Below, piece by piece: positions 50,310-58,231 of a DNA stretch of 64,000 nucleotides (position 1 is its first letter; the number at the start of each line of letters is the position of its first letter). A model generated the notes under the pieces. The model had not been told where the DNA came from. It saw only the letters and a program-made list of their open reading frames with translations, and searched no databases. The translations under genes and the position numbers were made by a program. Origin of the DNA: a bacterium (lineage in GTDB: Bacteria > Myxococcota_A > Polyangia > Nannocystales > Nannocystaceae); assembly GCA_024742475.1 (NCBI GenBank), contig JANSYI010000003.1, positions 1 to 64,000 of the forward strand. The letters are read 5' to 3'.

Positions 50310-51670
50310 GTCGCCTCCACTTCGTACTTTTCGAGGCGACGGTAGAGGCTGCGTCGGTCGAGCCCCAACACGCGCGCGGCCTTGCTCTTGTTGCCTTCGA
50401 CGACCTTCATGACCTTCCGGATGTAGCGGGCTTCGAGCTGGTCGAGCGTGAGGAGCTCGTCGTCGTCATCGTCGTCGACGCTCACGCGGTCGCGCTCGTA
50501 CTCGCGGACTTTTCGCGGCAGGTCCTCGAGCGCGATCTCTTCGTCCCGCGCCAAGGCCATGGCGCGTTCCATGCAGTTCTCGAGCTCTCGCACGTTGCCG
50601 GGCCAGTCGTAGTGCAGCAACGCGCTCGCCGCGGCCGGCGAGAGGCGAGAGATGGTCTGCTGGCCCAGGTGCTCGTACTTGCCGAGGAAGTGTTGAGCGA
50701 GCAGCAATACGTCCCGGCCACGGGCGCGGAGCGGAGGCAGCTCGAGGCGGACCACGTCGACCCGATACAAGAGGTCTTCGCGGAAGTTTCCAGCCTCGAC
50801 CTCGTCTTCGAGGTCGCGGTTGGTCGCGGTGACGATGCGTGCATCGAAGGGCTTCTCCGACGCGCCTCCTACGGGGCGAACGCGGCGTTCTTGCAGCGCG
50901 CGCAGCAGTTTGGGCTGCATCTCGAGCGGCATCTCTCCGAGCTCGTCGAGGAAGAGCGTGCCGCCTTGGGCCTGCACGAGCAGGCCGTCTCGGTCCTTGC
51001 GTGCGTCGGTGAACGCCCCTTTGACGTGTCCGAACAGCTCGCTCTCGATGAGCGTGGCGGGGATCGCAGCGCAGTTGAGCGCCACGAACGGGCCGCTCTC
51101 GCGCGGGGACGCGTCGTGAATGGCGCGGGCGGCGAGCTCCTTGCCGGTGCCCGACTCGCCCGTGATGAGCACGTTGACGTCCGAGCGTGAGACCCGGTCG
51201 ATCAGCGAGCGCACCTGCTTCATGCGCCCGCTCTCGCCGAGCATGCCGTGGCGCTCGTTGACGCGTCGTAGCTCGGACTCGAGGTCGACCACTCGCTGCT
51301 CGAGCGCACCCTGACGGGCGGCGCGGCCGACCTGGTGCACGAGCACGTCTGCGTCTACGGGCTTGACGATGAAGTCGGACACGCCAGCGCGCATCGACTC
51401 GACCGCCGTGCGGAGGTCGCCGGCGCCGGTGACGACGATGACCGGCATCGTCGGGTGGATCTCCGCGGCGATCTTGGCGAGCGCCAGGCCGTCCATGCCG
51501 CTCATTGCGAGGTCGGTGAGCAGGACGTCGTAGCGCTTCGAGCGGAGCTGCTCCGCGGCGGCCTCACCGGTCGAGGCCGTCTCCACCTCGTAGTCTGCCG
51601 AGGTGAGGATGGCCGAGAAATACGCGCAGAGTGTCTCGTCGTCGTCGACGACCAGGAGGCGAGGCTTCAT
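50306..51670 (-). CDS. NtrC-family response regulator (sigma-54 activator with GAFTDA)
   Basis: The protein has 454 residues. [21 protein letters not shown], Asp53 in [12 protein letters not shown], then [10 protein letters not shown]. The AAA+ domain has Walker A GESGTGKE (171-178), Walker B GGTLFLDE, and a GAFTDA loop (218-223) where sigma-54 contact normally needs GAFTGA. DNA-binding Fis-type helix-turn-helix: [20 protein letters not shown]. The Gly-to-Asp change may weaken or alter sigma-54 contact. It is the obvious candidate activator for the -24/-12 promoters nearby. Second gene after the BON protein. Confidence 0.93.
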   Translation of the reverse strand: MKPRLLVVDDDETLCAYFSAILTSADYEVETASTGEAAAEQLRSKRYDVLLTDLAMSGMDGLALAKIAAEIHPTMPVIVVTGAGDLRTAVESMRAGVSDFIVKPVDADVLVHQVGRAARQGALEQRVVDLESELRRVNERHGMLGESGRMKQVRSLIDRVSRSDVNVLITGESGTGKELAARAIHDASPRESGPFVALNCAAIPATLIESELFGHVKGAFTDARKDRDGLLVQAQGGTLFLDELGEMPLEMQPKLLRALQERRVRPVGGASEKPFDARIVTATNRDLEDEVEAGNFREDLLYRVDVVRLELPPLRARGRDVLLLAQHFLGKYEHLGQQTISRLSPAAASALLHYDWPGNVRELENCMERAMALARDEEIALEDLPRKVREYERDRVSVDDDDDDELLTLDQLEARYIRKVMKVVEGNKSKAARVLGLDRRSLYRRLEKYEVEAT

Positions 51671-51694
51671 GAGCGGTCCGAGTATAGGCTGAGG

Positions 51695-52786
51695 CTAGTC
51701 GCGACGTGTGACGTCGACCTTGTTGACGACGCGCTGGATGAAGTCGAAGTCTTCGACCGCTTCTTCGATCTCGGCGCGCTGGGCCAACGTGGAGACGGAG
51801 CCGGAGAGGACGGCGATCCCGCCAAAGACCCGTACGACGACGCTCGCGTCGGGGAACGCGGAGCTCACGCGGGATTGGAGCGTGTCGGCCTGGTCGCGGC
51901 CGGTCTGTGCAGCGTCCGAGGAGATCGAGACGTGGTTGATGATCTCTCGAATGCCACGGACGTCTTCGGCGAGCGCGATCACGCGCCGGAGCCTGCGCTT
52001 GGAGTCGACGACGCCAGCGAGCGTTGCGACGCCGTCGTGCACGGCGACCGAGACGGTCTGGTCCTCGACGTCGCTCGTCCCCGAGAGGGTGGTTCGCAGC
52101 GTCGTCGCGAGAACCTCGTCGGCGATGCTCGGCGCGTCGACGTCGAGACCGCGGAGGTCGAAGGCGACGATGCCCGGGACGCTCGAGACGCGCTGGCGGA
52201 GGCGGCGGACCTTCCACAGCGAGTCGAGGCTGCCGCGGACGAAGGCGACGCCGTCTTTGACGTCGCACTCGAGTTTGGCGAGCTCGGGATCGACGCAGAG
52301 CCGCGCGCGCGTGGCTTCGGAGAGCGCGTCGTCGACGTCGGCCGACTCGTGGTCGGCCAGGCTCACGTCGGCGAGCTCGGAGACCAGGCGCGGCAAGAGC
52401 AAGACCTCCTCGGGCCAGGCGACGACCGCGGTCGCGCCGTCGTCGTACAGCGCCTGCGCGCGCGCATTGGAGAAGTCATCGCGTACCGCGATGAAGACGG
52501 GCAGGGCGCGAGCTTCGTCTTTGGCCGCGAGCATCTCCAGGGCCTCCTCGGCCGAGCGGCTCTGCAGCGGCGCGTCGACGATGACGCCGGTCGTGCTCGT
52601 ATCGATGCGTTCGATGCCCTCGGCGACGGAGTTCACCACGGTGACGCTGGCGGCCACGCGCGCCAGGGCGCGGCGGAAGCTGTCTCCGTCGTCTTGCGTC
52701 ACGACGACGATCGATGGCGTCGGTCGCAGCGGAGTTGCGGCTGACGCAAGTGGAGTCGACGCCTCTTGCGCAGTTGCGGGGTCCAT
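51695..52786 (-). CDS. BON-domain protein with receiver-like N-terminal domain
   Basis: ATG 52786 gives 363 residues. Residues ~24-135 look like a receiver fold (PSIVVVTQDDGDSFRRALAR, GVIVDAPLQ with Asp71, FIAVRDD), but the conserved Lys before Pro is Trp124 (VVAWPEE), so it is probably a pseudo-receiver. Three BON-type modules follow (LECDVKDGVAFVRGSLDSLW; QTVSVAVHDGVATLAGVVDS; VVVRVFGGIAVLSGSVSTLA). BON domains bind phospholipids and membranes. No signal peptide, so it is cytoplasmic. First gene of the operon with the NtrC-type regulator (24-base gap). Confidence 0.82.
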   Translation of the reverse strand: MDPATAQEASTPLASAATPLRPTPSIVVVTQDDGDSFRRALARVAASVTVVNSVAEGIERIDTSTTGVIVDAPLQSRSAEEALEMLAAKDEARALPVFIAVRDDFSNARAQALYDDGATAVVAWPEEVLLLPRLVSELADVSLADHESADVDDALSEATRARLCVDPELAKLECDVKDGVAFVRGSLDSLWKVRRLRQRVSSVPGIVAFDLRGLDVDAPSIADEVLATTLRTTLSGTSDVEDQTVSVAVHDGVATLAGVVDSKRRLRRVIALAEDVRGIREIINHVSISSDAAQTGRDQADTLQSRVSSAFPDASVVVRVFGGIAVLSGSVSTLAQRAEIEEAVEDFDFIQRVVNKVDVTRRD

Positions 52787-52923
52787 GGAGCCCCGAACAT
52801 GCGGGTCTCGTTCCGTACGGTAGAGTTGAGTATTTACGGTGCCTTGCGGGGGAGGCGAGCCGTGGTGTCCGTGCACTGGCGCACGGGTGGGCGAAGGCGC
52901 ACGGTTGCGGGACGCACGCCCGC

Positions 52924-53475
52924 TCACGCCATCACCTCTCCCATGACCAGGCCGTTGGCGTGTCGCGGCGCCGCGTGGGCTCGCCCGAGCATGCGTTTGA
53001 CCCGAACCTTGGGCAGGGTCCTCTCGCGCTCGGGCGGAACCGACCCGCGGTCGACCTCCTGCTCGGGGGCGGCCGCGTAGTTGTTGGCGAGGCTGCGGGC
53101 TGCTCGCGCGGCGTCGACCAGGGTGAAGATGCCGACGACGTCGCTGCCGTGATCGAGGACCACGACGTTGTCGAGTCGGCGCTGGTCCATGTCGCGCAGG
53201 ACCGAGGCGAGGTAGGAAAACGGAGAGCAGGTCATCGCGGGCCGGACCGCGTCGGCGACGAGCGTGTCGGCGGCACTGTCATTGGAGAGGGCCAGCGCGA
53301 GGTGAAGGTCGGAGCGCGTCACGACGCCTCGAAGCTCCTCTTTGTCGAGGACGATGAGGTGCCCGATGTTGTGCGCTCGCATGCGGTCGGACGCGTCGCT
53401 GATCGTCAGCGACTGCTCGATGGCGTACGGGTCGGGCGTCATGAATTCGCGGATCAAGGGGGGTTCGACAGTCAT
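52924..53475 (-). CDS. CBS-domain pair protein
   Basis: ATG 53475 (MTVEPPLIREFMTPDPYA) gives 183 residues; a GTG two codons upstream is weaker. CBS 1: YAIEQSLTISDASDRMRAHN, IGHLIVLDKEELRGVVTRSD. CBS 2: MTCSPFSYLASVLRDMDQRR, LDNVVVLDHGSDVVGIFTLV. The C-terminal tail is basic (TLPKVRVKRMLGRAHAAPRH) and may bind nucleic acid or membrane. CBS pairs sense adenine nucleotides. It is transcribed on its own between the BON operon and the DUF4398 operon. Confidence 0.85.
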   Translation of the reverse strand: MTVEPPLIREFMTPDPYAIEQSLTISDASDRMRAHNIGHLIVLDKEELRGVVTRSDLHLALALSNDSAADTLVADAVRPAMTCSPFSYLASVLRDMDQRRLDNVVVLDHGSDVVGIFTLVDAARAARSLANNYAAAPEQEVDRGSVPPERERTLPKVRVKRMLGRAHAAPRHANGLVMGEVMA

Positions 53476-53598
53476 GGCCACGGCCTAGTGCGCGCGCTCG
53501 CTGCAGCAACTGCGCGGGCTCGCACAGGGGTGCGGACCTGCCCGCTCACTTCTTGCTTGCGCCGCCCGGACGCGCCGAATCAAGGCCGATTGGGCGGT

Positions 53599-53614
53599 TG
53601 GCATGGCCTCTGCA
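53599..53614 (+). promoter_or_regulatory. sigma-54-type promoter of DUF4398-OmpA operon
   Basis: TGGCATGGCCTCTGCA has GG-N10-GC; TGGCAT fits the broader TGGCAYR consensus and CTGC differs by one base. Transcription would begin near 53625, giving a ~36-base leader with a GAAAGGA ribosome site before ATG 53661. This unit has a normal leader, unlike most of the set. Confidence 0.6.
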
Positions 53615-53660
53615 CAACCGCCTGACGTCGTTCAACAACCCCCGCGAAAGGACACGACCC

Positions 53661-54005
53661 ATGAACTACCTCCGCCTCAGCCCCCTCGTGGCGATCATCG
53701 CCACCGGCTGCGCCTCCCAACAGCTCCCCCAGCAGCAGATGCTCGACACCAACGCCGCCCTCGACTCCGCCGAGGAGATCGACGCAGGCCAGACGCCATC
53801 GGTCGACCTGCACATCAAGTTCGCCGAAGACCAGCTGAAGATCGCCAAGTCGCTGATCGAAGACGGCAAAGAAGAAGAAGCCGAGCGCATGCTCGACCGC
53901 GCCCAGGCCGACGCTGAGCTGGCACTCGCCAAAGCTCGCACGGAACGCAGCCGTAACGCCGCGACCGAAGCCTGGACCGAAGTCAACGAACTCCAAAATC
54001 GCTAA
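53661..54005 (+). CDS. DUF4398-type lipoprotein
   Basis: ATG 53661 has GAAAGGA upstream and gives 114 residues. Lipobox VAIIATGC, then a Gln-rich spacer and the DUF4398 helix: PSVDLHIKFAEDQLKIAKSL, IEDGKEEEAERMLDRAQADA, ELALAKARTERSRNA. DUF4398 proteins are short coiled-coil lipoproteins that pair with OmpA-type proteins. The downstream OmpA gene itself carries a related DUF4398-like region, and its ATG follows 16 bases after this stop with the same GAAAGGA site, so the two form one operon. Confidence 0.85.
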   Translation: MNYLRLSPLVAIIATGCASQQLPQQQMLDTNAALDSAEEIDAGQTPSVDLHIKFAEDQLKIAKSLIEDGKEEEAERMLDRAQADAELALAKARTERSRNAATEAWTEVNELQNR

Positions 54006-54021
54006 TCCCGAAAGGACCGAC

Positions 54022-54891
54022 ATGAAACTCCTCCACCTCTCCGGACTCCTCTGCACGGCGGCGCTCGCCTCGGCGTGCGCCCACGAACCGTCGGCCAACC
54101 TGCAGACCGCACGCGCCCTTTATGCAGAGGCAGAACAAGGTCACGCCGCCACGGTCGCGAAGGCCGACCTCTACGAAGCCAAGAAAGCGCTCGATGAGGC
54201 CGAGAGCCTGAAGAAGCGCAAACGAGGCTCGAAGCTCGAGAAAGACCTCGCCTACGTCGCAGCGCGGAAGGCTCAGTACGCCATGACCGTCGCCGACCTC
54301 GCCGTCGCGCGCCAAGATGAGAAAGAAGCCTACGCGCAGCGCACCGAGGTCCTCGAGTCGCAGCGCGACCGCTCTCGCAACCAGCTCGCCAAGACCGAGC
54401 AGGAGCTGAACCAGAAGGAAACGATGCTGCGCCAGGCCGAGGCCGAGCAGGCTGCGCTCCGCAACCGCCTCAACGACGCGATGGCATCGCTGTCGGAGGT
54501 CGCGACGCTCAAAGACGAGCAGGGCAAGATGGTGATCACCCTCAACGGTTCGGTGCTCTTCAAGACCGCGAGCGCGACCTTGCTTCCGACCGCTCAGCGC
54601 AGGTTGATGGAGGTCGCCGCCGTGCTGCGCGAGTACGACGAGAACAACACCATCGTGGTCGAAGGTCACACCGACGCTCGCGGATCCAAGGACTACAACG
54701 CCACGCTCTCGCTGCATCGCGCGCAGTCGGTCGAGCGGTTCCTCGAGGGCCAAGGCGTCGACGATGACGCGCTGCGTGCCGTCGGCCGCGGCGAAGCGGA
54801 GCCCGTCGCCGACAATGACAGCCCCGAAGGTCGGGCCAACAACCGACGGGTCGAGATCATCATCGACAAGAACACCGTCGCGTCCCGCTGA
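54022..54891 (+). CDS. OmpA-family lipoprotein with DUF4398-like coiled coil
   Basis: The protein has 289 residues with lipobox ALASAC. Residues ~30-165 are a charged coiled coil (ARALYAEAEQGHAATVAKAD; VLESQRDRSRNQLAKTEQEL) of the DUF4398 kind. The OmpA_C domain follows: GSVLFKTASATLLPTAQRRL, VVEGHTDARGSKDYNATLSL, RAQSVERFLEGQGVDDDALR and GRANNRRVEIIID. All peptidoglycan-binding residues are present. It links the outer membrane to the cell wall. Ends at an intrinsic terminator (54924-54962). Confidence 0.92.
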   Translation: MKLLHLSGLLCTAALASACAHEPSANLQTARALYAEAEQGHAATVAKADLYEAKKALDEAESLKKRKRGSKLEKDLAYVAARKAQYAMTVADLAVARQDEKEAYAQRTEVLESQRDRSRNQLAKTEQELNQKETMLRQAEAEQAALRNRLNDAMASLSEVATLKDEQGKMVITLNGSVLFKTASATLLPTAQRRLMEVAAVLREYDENNTIVVEGHTDARGSKDYNATLSLHRAQSVERFLEGQGVDDDALRAVGRGEAEPVADNDSPEGRANNRRVEIIIDKNTVASR

Positions 54892-54923
54892 TCGCTGATA
54901 CAGCCGTGCGCATCGCAACACGC

Positions 54924-54962
54924 AAGAACGTCGAGGCCTCCCGCGCCTCGGCGTTCTTCGTG
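54924..54962 (+). terminator. intrinsic terminator after OmpA gene
   Basis: AAGAACGTCGAGGC (54924-54937) pairs with GCCTCGGCGTTCTT (54945-54958) with one G-T pair, loop 7 bases, followed by CGTG. Placed 33 bases after the OmpA stop and before the next gene. Confidence 0.7.
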
Positions 54963-55027
54963 TGCCAGCGCCGGGGCTGCGCCTCGGGGCTGCTTGCGCC
55001 CGGTTCGAGCCTGACTAGAGCGTGTGC

Positions 55028-55645
55028 ATGCAGGGACTCGATGTCGAGCGCAGCTCTGGGAACGTCGTCGTCTCGGGGCTTGCGCCGCCCGAGCAGTTCG
55101 GCGCAACCGGCGTGGTGGTCAGGCACGTCTCCGGCACCGTCACGCCCAAGCACACCGACTCCCAGACCCGCGCGGTCGTGATCGTGACCGATGACGCCGC
55201 GACGGCGATGCGACAGGCCGACGCCGTGCGCTCTTGGGCGCACGTGTCGCTGCTGCCAATCGTTGCGCTGCTCGAGCGCGCCTCGGATCTCGAGCACCCG
55301 GGCCTCTGGGAGCGAGTGTTCACCTGCGCGTGCACGAGCGACGCCGGCCACGTGCTGCGGCTGCTCGCCGATCTCGATCGCGACCGGGATGGGCTCCCGA
55401 GCCTCGCGGACGCCGACCTCACCTGGGACCTCAGGCGCCAGCTCCGACGCGGTGCCGCGGCCCGCCTCGGCGTGGGCCTCGACGCATTCGTCGCCGCGAA
55501 CACGGCGTTCGTCGGGGGCCTGCTCCGCGGGGACGTCGACGCCCCGATGCTGGCCGCGGCGCTCGACATTCCCTCGCCCACGTTGCTCAACACGACCGCC
55601 GTTCGCACGAGCGGGCAGCCCGCCGCTCGGACGCAGCTTCAGTGA
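55028..55645 (+). CDS. hypothetical protein, possible degenerate receiver
   Basis: ATG 55028 gives 205 residues; a GTG six bases upstream is also in frame. The first half has alternating strands and helices (RAVVIVTDDAATAMRQADAV; HVSLLPIVALLERASDLEHP) and could be a degenerate receiver, but key residues are not clear. A CACTSDAGHVL segment, then DRDRDGLPSLADADLTWDLR and a long Ala/Leu helix follow. No signal peptide. It is placed between two stress-type units. Function unknown. Confidence 0.55.
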   Translation: MQGLDVERSSGNVVVSGLAPPEQFGATGVVVRHVSGTVTPKHTDSQTRAVVIVTDDAATAMRQADAVRSWAHVSLLPIVALLERASDLEHPGLWERVFTCACTSDAGHVLRLLADLDRDRDGLPSLADADLTWDLRRQLRRGAAARLGVGLDAFVAANTAFVGGLLRGDVDAPMLAAALDIPSPTLLNTTAVRTSGQPAARTQLQ

Positions 55646-55668
55646 GCGCCGCTGCAAGGAGCGGCGCT
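55645..55668 (+). terminator. short hairpin after 55645 stop
   Basis: AGCGCCGCT (55645-55653) and AGCGGCGCT (55660-55668) are perfect reverse complements around a 6-base loop. There is no T run, so termination is doubtful. It overlaps the stop of the upstream gene and lies 36 bases before the 55705 gene. Confidence 0.4.
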
Positions 55669-55704
55669 GCAAACGACCCCCAACCCTAAGAGGAGAACCA
55701 AGCC

Positions 55705-56220
55705 ATGTCCACACTCATCGCCGTTGCCTTTCCCGGAGTCGATGACGCCGAGCGCGTCCGCTCCCAGCTGCTCGACCTGCAGCATGCTCATCTGATCGAC
55801 CTCGAAGACGCCGCCGTCGTCATCAAGCGCGCGGACGGGCGGGTCAGCCTTCGCCAGCTCCACAACCTCGCCGCACGTGGTGCCGCATCCGGCGGCGTGT
55901 GGGGGCTGCTGCTCGGAGCCTTATTCGCCGCGCCCCTGCTCGGCGCGGCCCTGGGCGCTGCCAGTGGCGCCCTGGGGGGTGCGCTCTCCGACATCGGCGT
56001 CGACGATGACTTCATGCGCGACATCGGTCGTAGCCTGAAGGAGGAGTCGTCGGCGCTGTTCATCCTCGTGCGACGTGCCACGCCCGACCGCGTGCTGCAG
56101 GAGCTCGAGCCGCTCGAGGGCACGGTGCTGCAGACGTCGCTGAGCTTTGCCGACGAGGCGAAGCTGCGGGCCGCGCTCGAGGGCGCCGGCGCGTCCGAAC
56201 ACGCGTTGCCCGCCGCCTGA
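55705..56220 (+). CDS. DUF1269/YflT-like membrane protein
   Basis: ATG 55705 follows AAGAGGAGA, a strong ribosome site, and gives 171 residues. MSTLIAVAFPGVDDAERVRS and LIDLEDAAVVIKRADGRVSL are the alpha/beta N-domain of DUF1269; a Gly/Ala/Leu-rich double membrane hairpin (GVWGLLLGALFAAPLLGAAL; GAASGALGGALSDIG) follows; the end is alpha/beta (SSALFILVRRATPDRVLQEL). The same family as the glycine-zipper gene at 45935 and probably 47139, so this window has three. It converges on a terminator with the LysR gene. Confidence 0.85.
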   Translation: MSTLIAVAFPGVDDAERVRSQLLDLQHAHLIDLEDAAVVIKRADGRVSLRQLHNLAARGAASGGVWGLLLGALFAAPLLGAALGAASGALGGALSDIGVDDDFMRDIGRSLKEESSALFILVRRATPDRVLQELEPLEGTVLQTSLSFADEAKLRAALEGAGASEHALPAA

Positions 56221-56258
56221 ACGGGCGCGCACGCTCGCCGTCTGGGACGGCACACCAC

Positions 56259-56290
56259 GACGCCGTCGCCCTCGCTTGGGCGGCGGCGTC
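56259..56290. terminator. bidirectional hairpin terminator between convergent genes
   Basis: GACGCCGTCGCCC (56259-56271) pairs with GGGCGGCGGCGTC (56278-56290) with one G-T pair and a 6-base loop. It separates the DUF1269 gene (ends 56220) from the LysR gene (ends 56296). Confidence 0.65.
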
Positions 56291-56295
56291 TCGCG

Positions 56296-57168
56296 TCAGC
56301 GCCCCAGGGGCCCGCCGCCGGCGGCGGTGCTCAGGAGCCGCTGGACCACGGCCTTGACCGCGTCGTGCAGCGACTCCTTGCTGTGGCTGAGGTAGACGGG
56401 CAGCTCACAGTCGAGCTCGGAGAGCACGCGCAGGCGCAAGTCGGCCAGGTCCTCCGAGACGACGTGTCGGGGCACGGCCACGGCTCCGCGCCCCTTGAGG
56501 GCCGCGATGCGCAAGACGCCGAGGTCGTCGGACTCACCGACGACATCCGGCGTGCAGCCGAGTGCTTCGAGGCTCTGGTCGACCTCGTGGCGCCAGGGCG
56601 ACCCGCTGGTGTAGTGCACGATCTCCAGCGTGGGGGCCGAGGGGTCGTAGGCGTGGCGGGCGACGAGCAGGAGGCGCAGCCGGGTGGCGAGCTCGGTGTG
56701 CAGACGCTCCGCGATCGAGCCGGCAGGCTTGCCGTCGCTGAGCACGATGTCGAGCTCCGAGGCGCCGAGCTTGCGCATCAGCGTCGCGCTCGACCCGTGT
56801 TCGATGCGTGGCGTCAGCGTCTCGTCGTCGAAGAGCGGGTGCAGGAAGTCGGCGGCGAGTGAGCGCGAGACCGACGATGTAATGCCGACCTGCACGACGC
56901 TGCGGACGGGCTGGGCGCGGTCGAACGCTTCGAGCATGCGATCGGCGGCGTTGAACATGACCTCGGTGAACTCGAACGCGGTCTGCCCGTCGGTGGTCAA
57001 GCGCAGCCCCGTGTTGGTGCGGTCGAAGAGGCGACAGCCCAGCAGGGCTTCGACCTGGCGGACTTGCTCGCTGATGGTCGACTGCCGCAGGCCCAGCTCG
57101 CGCGCAGCCGCGGCCTGGGAACCCAGGCGTGCGACGGTATGGAAGTAGAACAGGTGGTTGTAGTTCAT
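56296..57168 (-). CDS. LysR-family regulator, NhaR-like
   Basis: The protein has 290 residues. MNYNHLFYFHTVARLGSQAA is the NhaR-type start (NYNHLYYFWTVA), with HTH AARELGLRQSTISEQVRQVE. The LysR substrate-binding region follows (VVQVGITSSVSRSLAADFLH). NhaR proteins respond to Na+ and activate Na+/H+ antiporters and envelope genes. An antiporter of the CPA type is encoded at 58232, and an MscS channel lies 9 bases upstream on the same strand, so ion or osmotic regulation is likely. Confidence 0.85.
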   Translation of the reverse strand: MNYNHLFYFHTVARLGSQAAAARELGLRQSTISEQVRQVEALLGCRLFDRTNTGLRLTTDGQTAFEFTEVMFNAADRMLEAFDRAQPVRSVVQVGITSSVSRSLAADFLHPLFDDETLTPRIEHGSSATLMRKLGASELDIVLSDGKPAGSIAERLHTELATRLRLLLVARHAYDPSAPTLEIVHYTSGSPWRHEVDQSLEALGCTPDVVGESDDLGVLRIAALKGRGAVAVPRHVVSEDLADLRLRVLSELDCELPVYLSHSKESLHDAVKAVVQRLLSTAAGGGPLGR

Positions 57169-57177
57169 CCGTTCGTC

Positions 57178-58074
57178 CTACTTTGTGCCGAGGCGTTCGC
57201 CGATGTGTGCCTCGAGCGACTCGCCCCCCGAGACGCCGAAGTCCAGCGTTCGAATGGGGAACGGGATGGAGACGTCGTTGGCGTCGAAGGCCTCCTTGAT
57301 CGCCATGATGGCCTCGGACCGGGCGTGCAGGAACGCCTTTTGCGACGCGTCCCTGATCCAAAACCGCAGCGTGAAGTCGATGGAGCTGCCTCCGAAGCCC
57401 GTGTACACGAGATCCGCCGCGGTCTCGGGGTCGCACACCTCGAGGGCGCGGACGGCCTCGAGCGCGACGTTCTTGGCTTTGACGAGGTCGTCGCCGTAGG
57501 AGACGCCCACCTCGACTTCGACCCGCCGCTTCTGCGTGTCGGTGTAGTTCACGATGGCCGACTGGTAGACGTCCTTGTTGGGGATGATCACCGACTCGCC
57601 GCTGAGCAGGGTCAGCCGCGTGGCGCGAAGGTCGATGGACTCGACTTTGCCGAACGAGCCTCCCACCTCCACGAGGTCGCCGAGCGCGAAGGGCTGGCGG
57701 ACCGCCATCAAGAGGCCAGAGACGAAGTTGGCGGCGATGTCTTGAAACGCGAAACCCAGCGCCAATCCAACGATACCGACGCCGGCGAGCAGTGAGGTCA
57801 CCGCCTTGTCTAGGTTGAGGACGCTCAGCGCCGTGAACACGCCGCCCGCGAGGATCGCGATGCGCACGATGCTGGTCAGCAGCGAGACGATCTGCGGCTG
57901 CTTGACGACGCGGGACAGGCCGCGGTCGGCGAGCTTGCTGAGCCAGCGCGACAGGAGTCCGAAGACGAGCACGACCGCGATTGCGACCGCGGCGTTGGGC
58001 AACATCTTGACGGCGGTCGCGAGCCAGCCCTGCAGCTTGTCGACGACCTGCGCGAAGAGTTCAGCGAGTTCCAT
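57178..58074 (-). CDS. MscS-type mechanosensitive ion channel
   Basis: The protein has 298 residues. Three membrane helices (AAVAIAVVLVFGLLSRWLSK; IAILAGGVFTALSVLNLDKA; LLAGVGIVGLALGFAFQDIA) end in the pore helix (QDIAANFVSGLLMAVRQPFA). The cytoplasmic beta domain has GDLVEVGGSFGKVESIDLRA, VIIPNKDVYQSAIVNYTDTQ (the PN motif) and a C-terminal alpha/beta part. Length is normal for MscS. It is divergent from the CPA antiporter and followed by the NhaR-like gene. Confidence 0.95.
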   Translation of the reverse strand: MELAELFAQVVDKLQGWLATAVKMLPNAAVAIAVVLVFGLLSRWLSKLADRGLSRVVKQPQIVSLLTSIVRIAILAGGVFTALSVLNLDKAVTSLLAGVGIVGLALGFAFQDIAANFVSGLLMAVRQPFALGDLVEVGGSFGKVESIDLRATRLTLLSGESVIIPNKDVYQSAIVNYTDTQKRRVEVEVGVSYGDDLVKAKNVALEAVRALEVCDPETAADLVYTGFGGSSIDFTLRFWIRDASQKAFLHARSEAIMAIKEAFDANDVSIPFPIRTLDFGVSGGESLEAHIGERLGTK

Positions 58075-58095
58075 GCGGCCGGTCTAGTGACACCC

Positions 58096-58116
58096 GGCGC
58101 GCCTTTCAAGCGCGCC
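58096..58116. promoter_or_regulatory. inverted repeat between MscS and antiporter genes
   Basis: GGCGCGC-CTTTCAA-GCGCGCC is a perfect 7-bp inverted repeat with 7-base spacer, lying 22 bases upstream of the MscS start in the divergent gap. It could be an operator or a small hairpin. Confidence 0.4.
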
Positions 58117-58231
58117 TACTACCCTCAACCGCACGAGGCCACCCCACGGCGATGCGCGAAAATGGCCCCCGTCATGCGCGGCGGCGATTTGCAGAGCGCG
58201 TAGCGGTGACTAGACGGAGGGCGAAGCGTCC

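Noticed and set aside
58163..58178. TGGCCCCCGTCATGCG upstream of the antiporter
   Set aside because: Correct GG-N10-GC spacing but at least three mismatches in the core and far from the ATG; not convincing.
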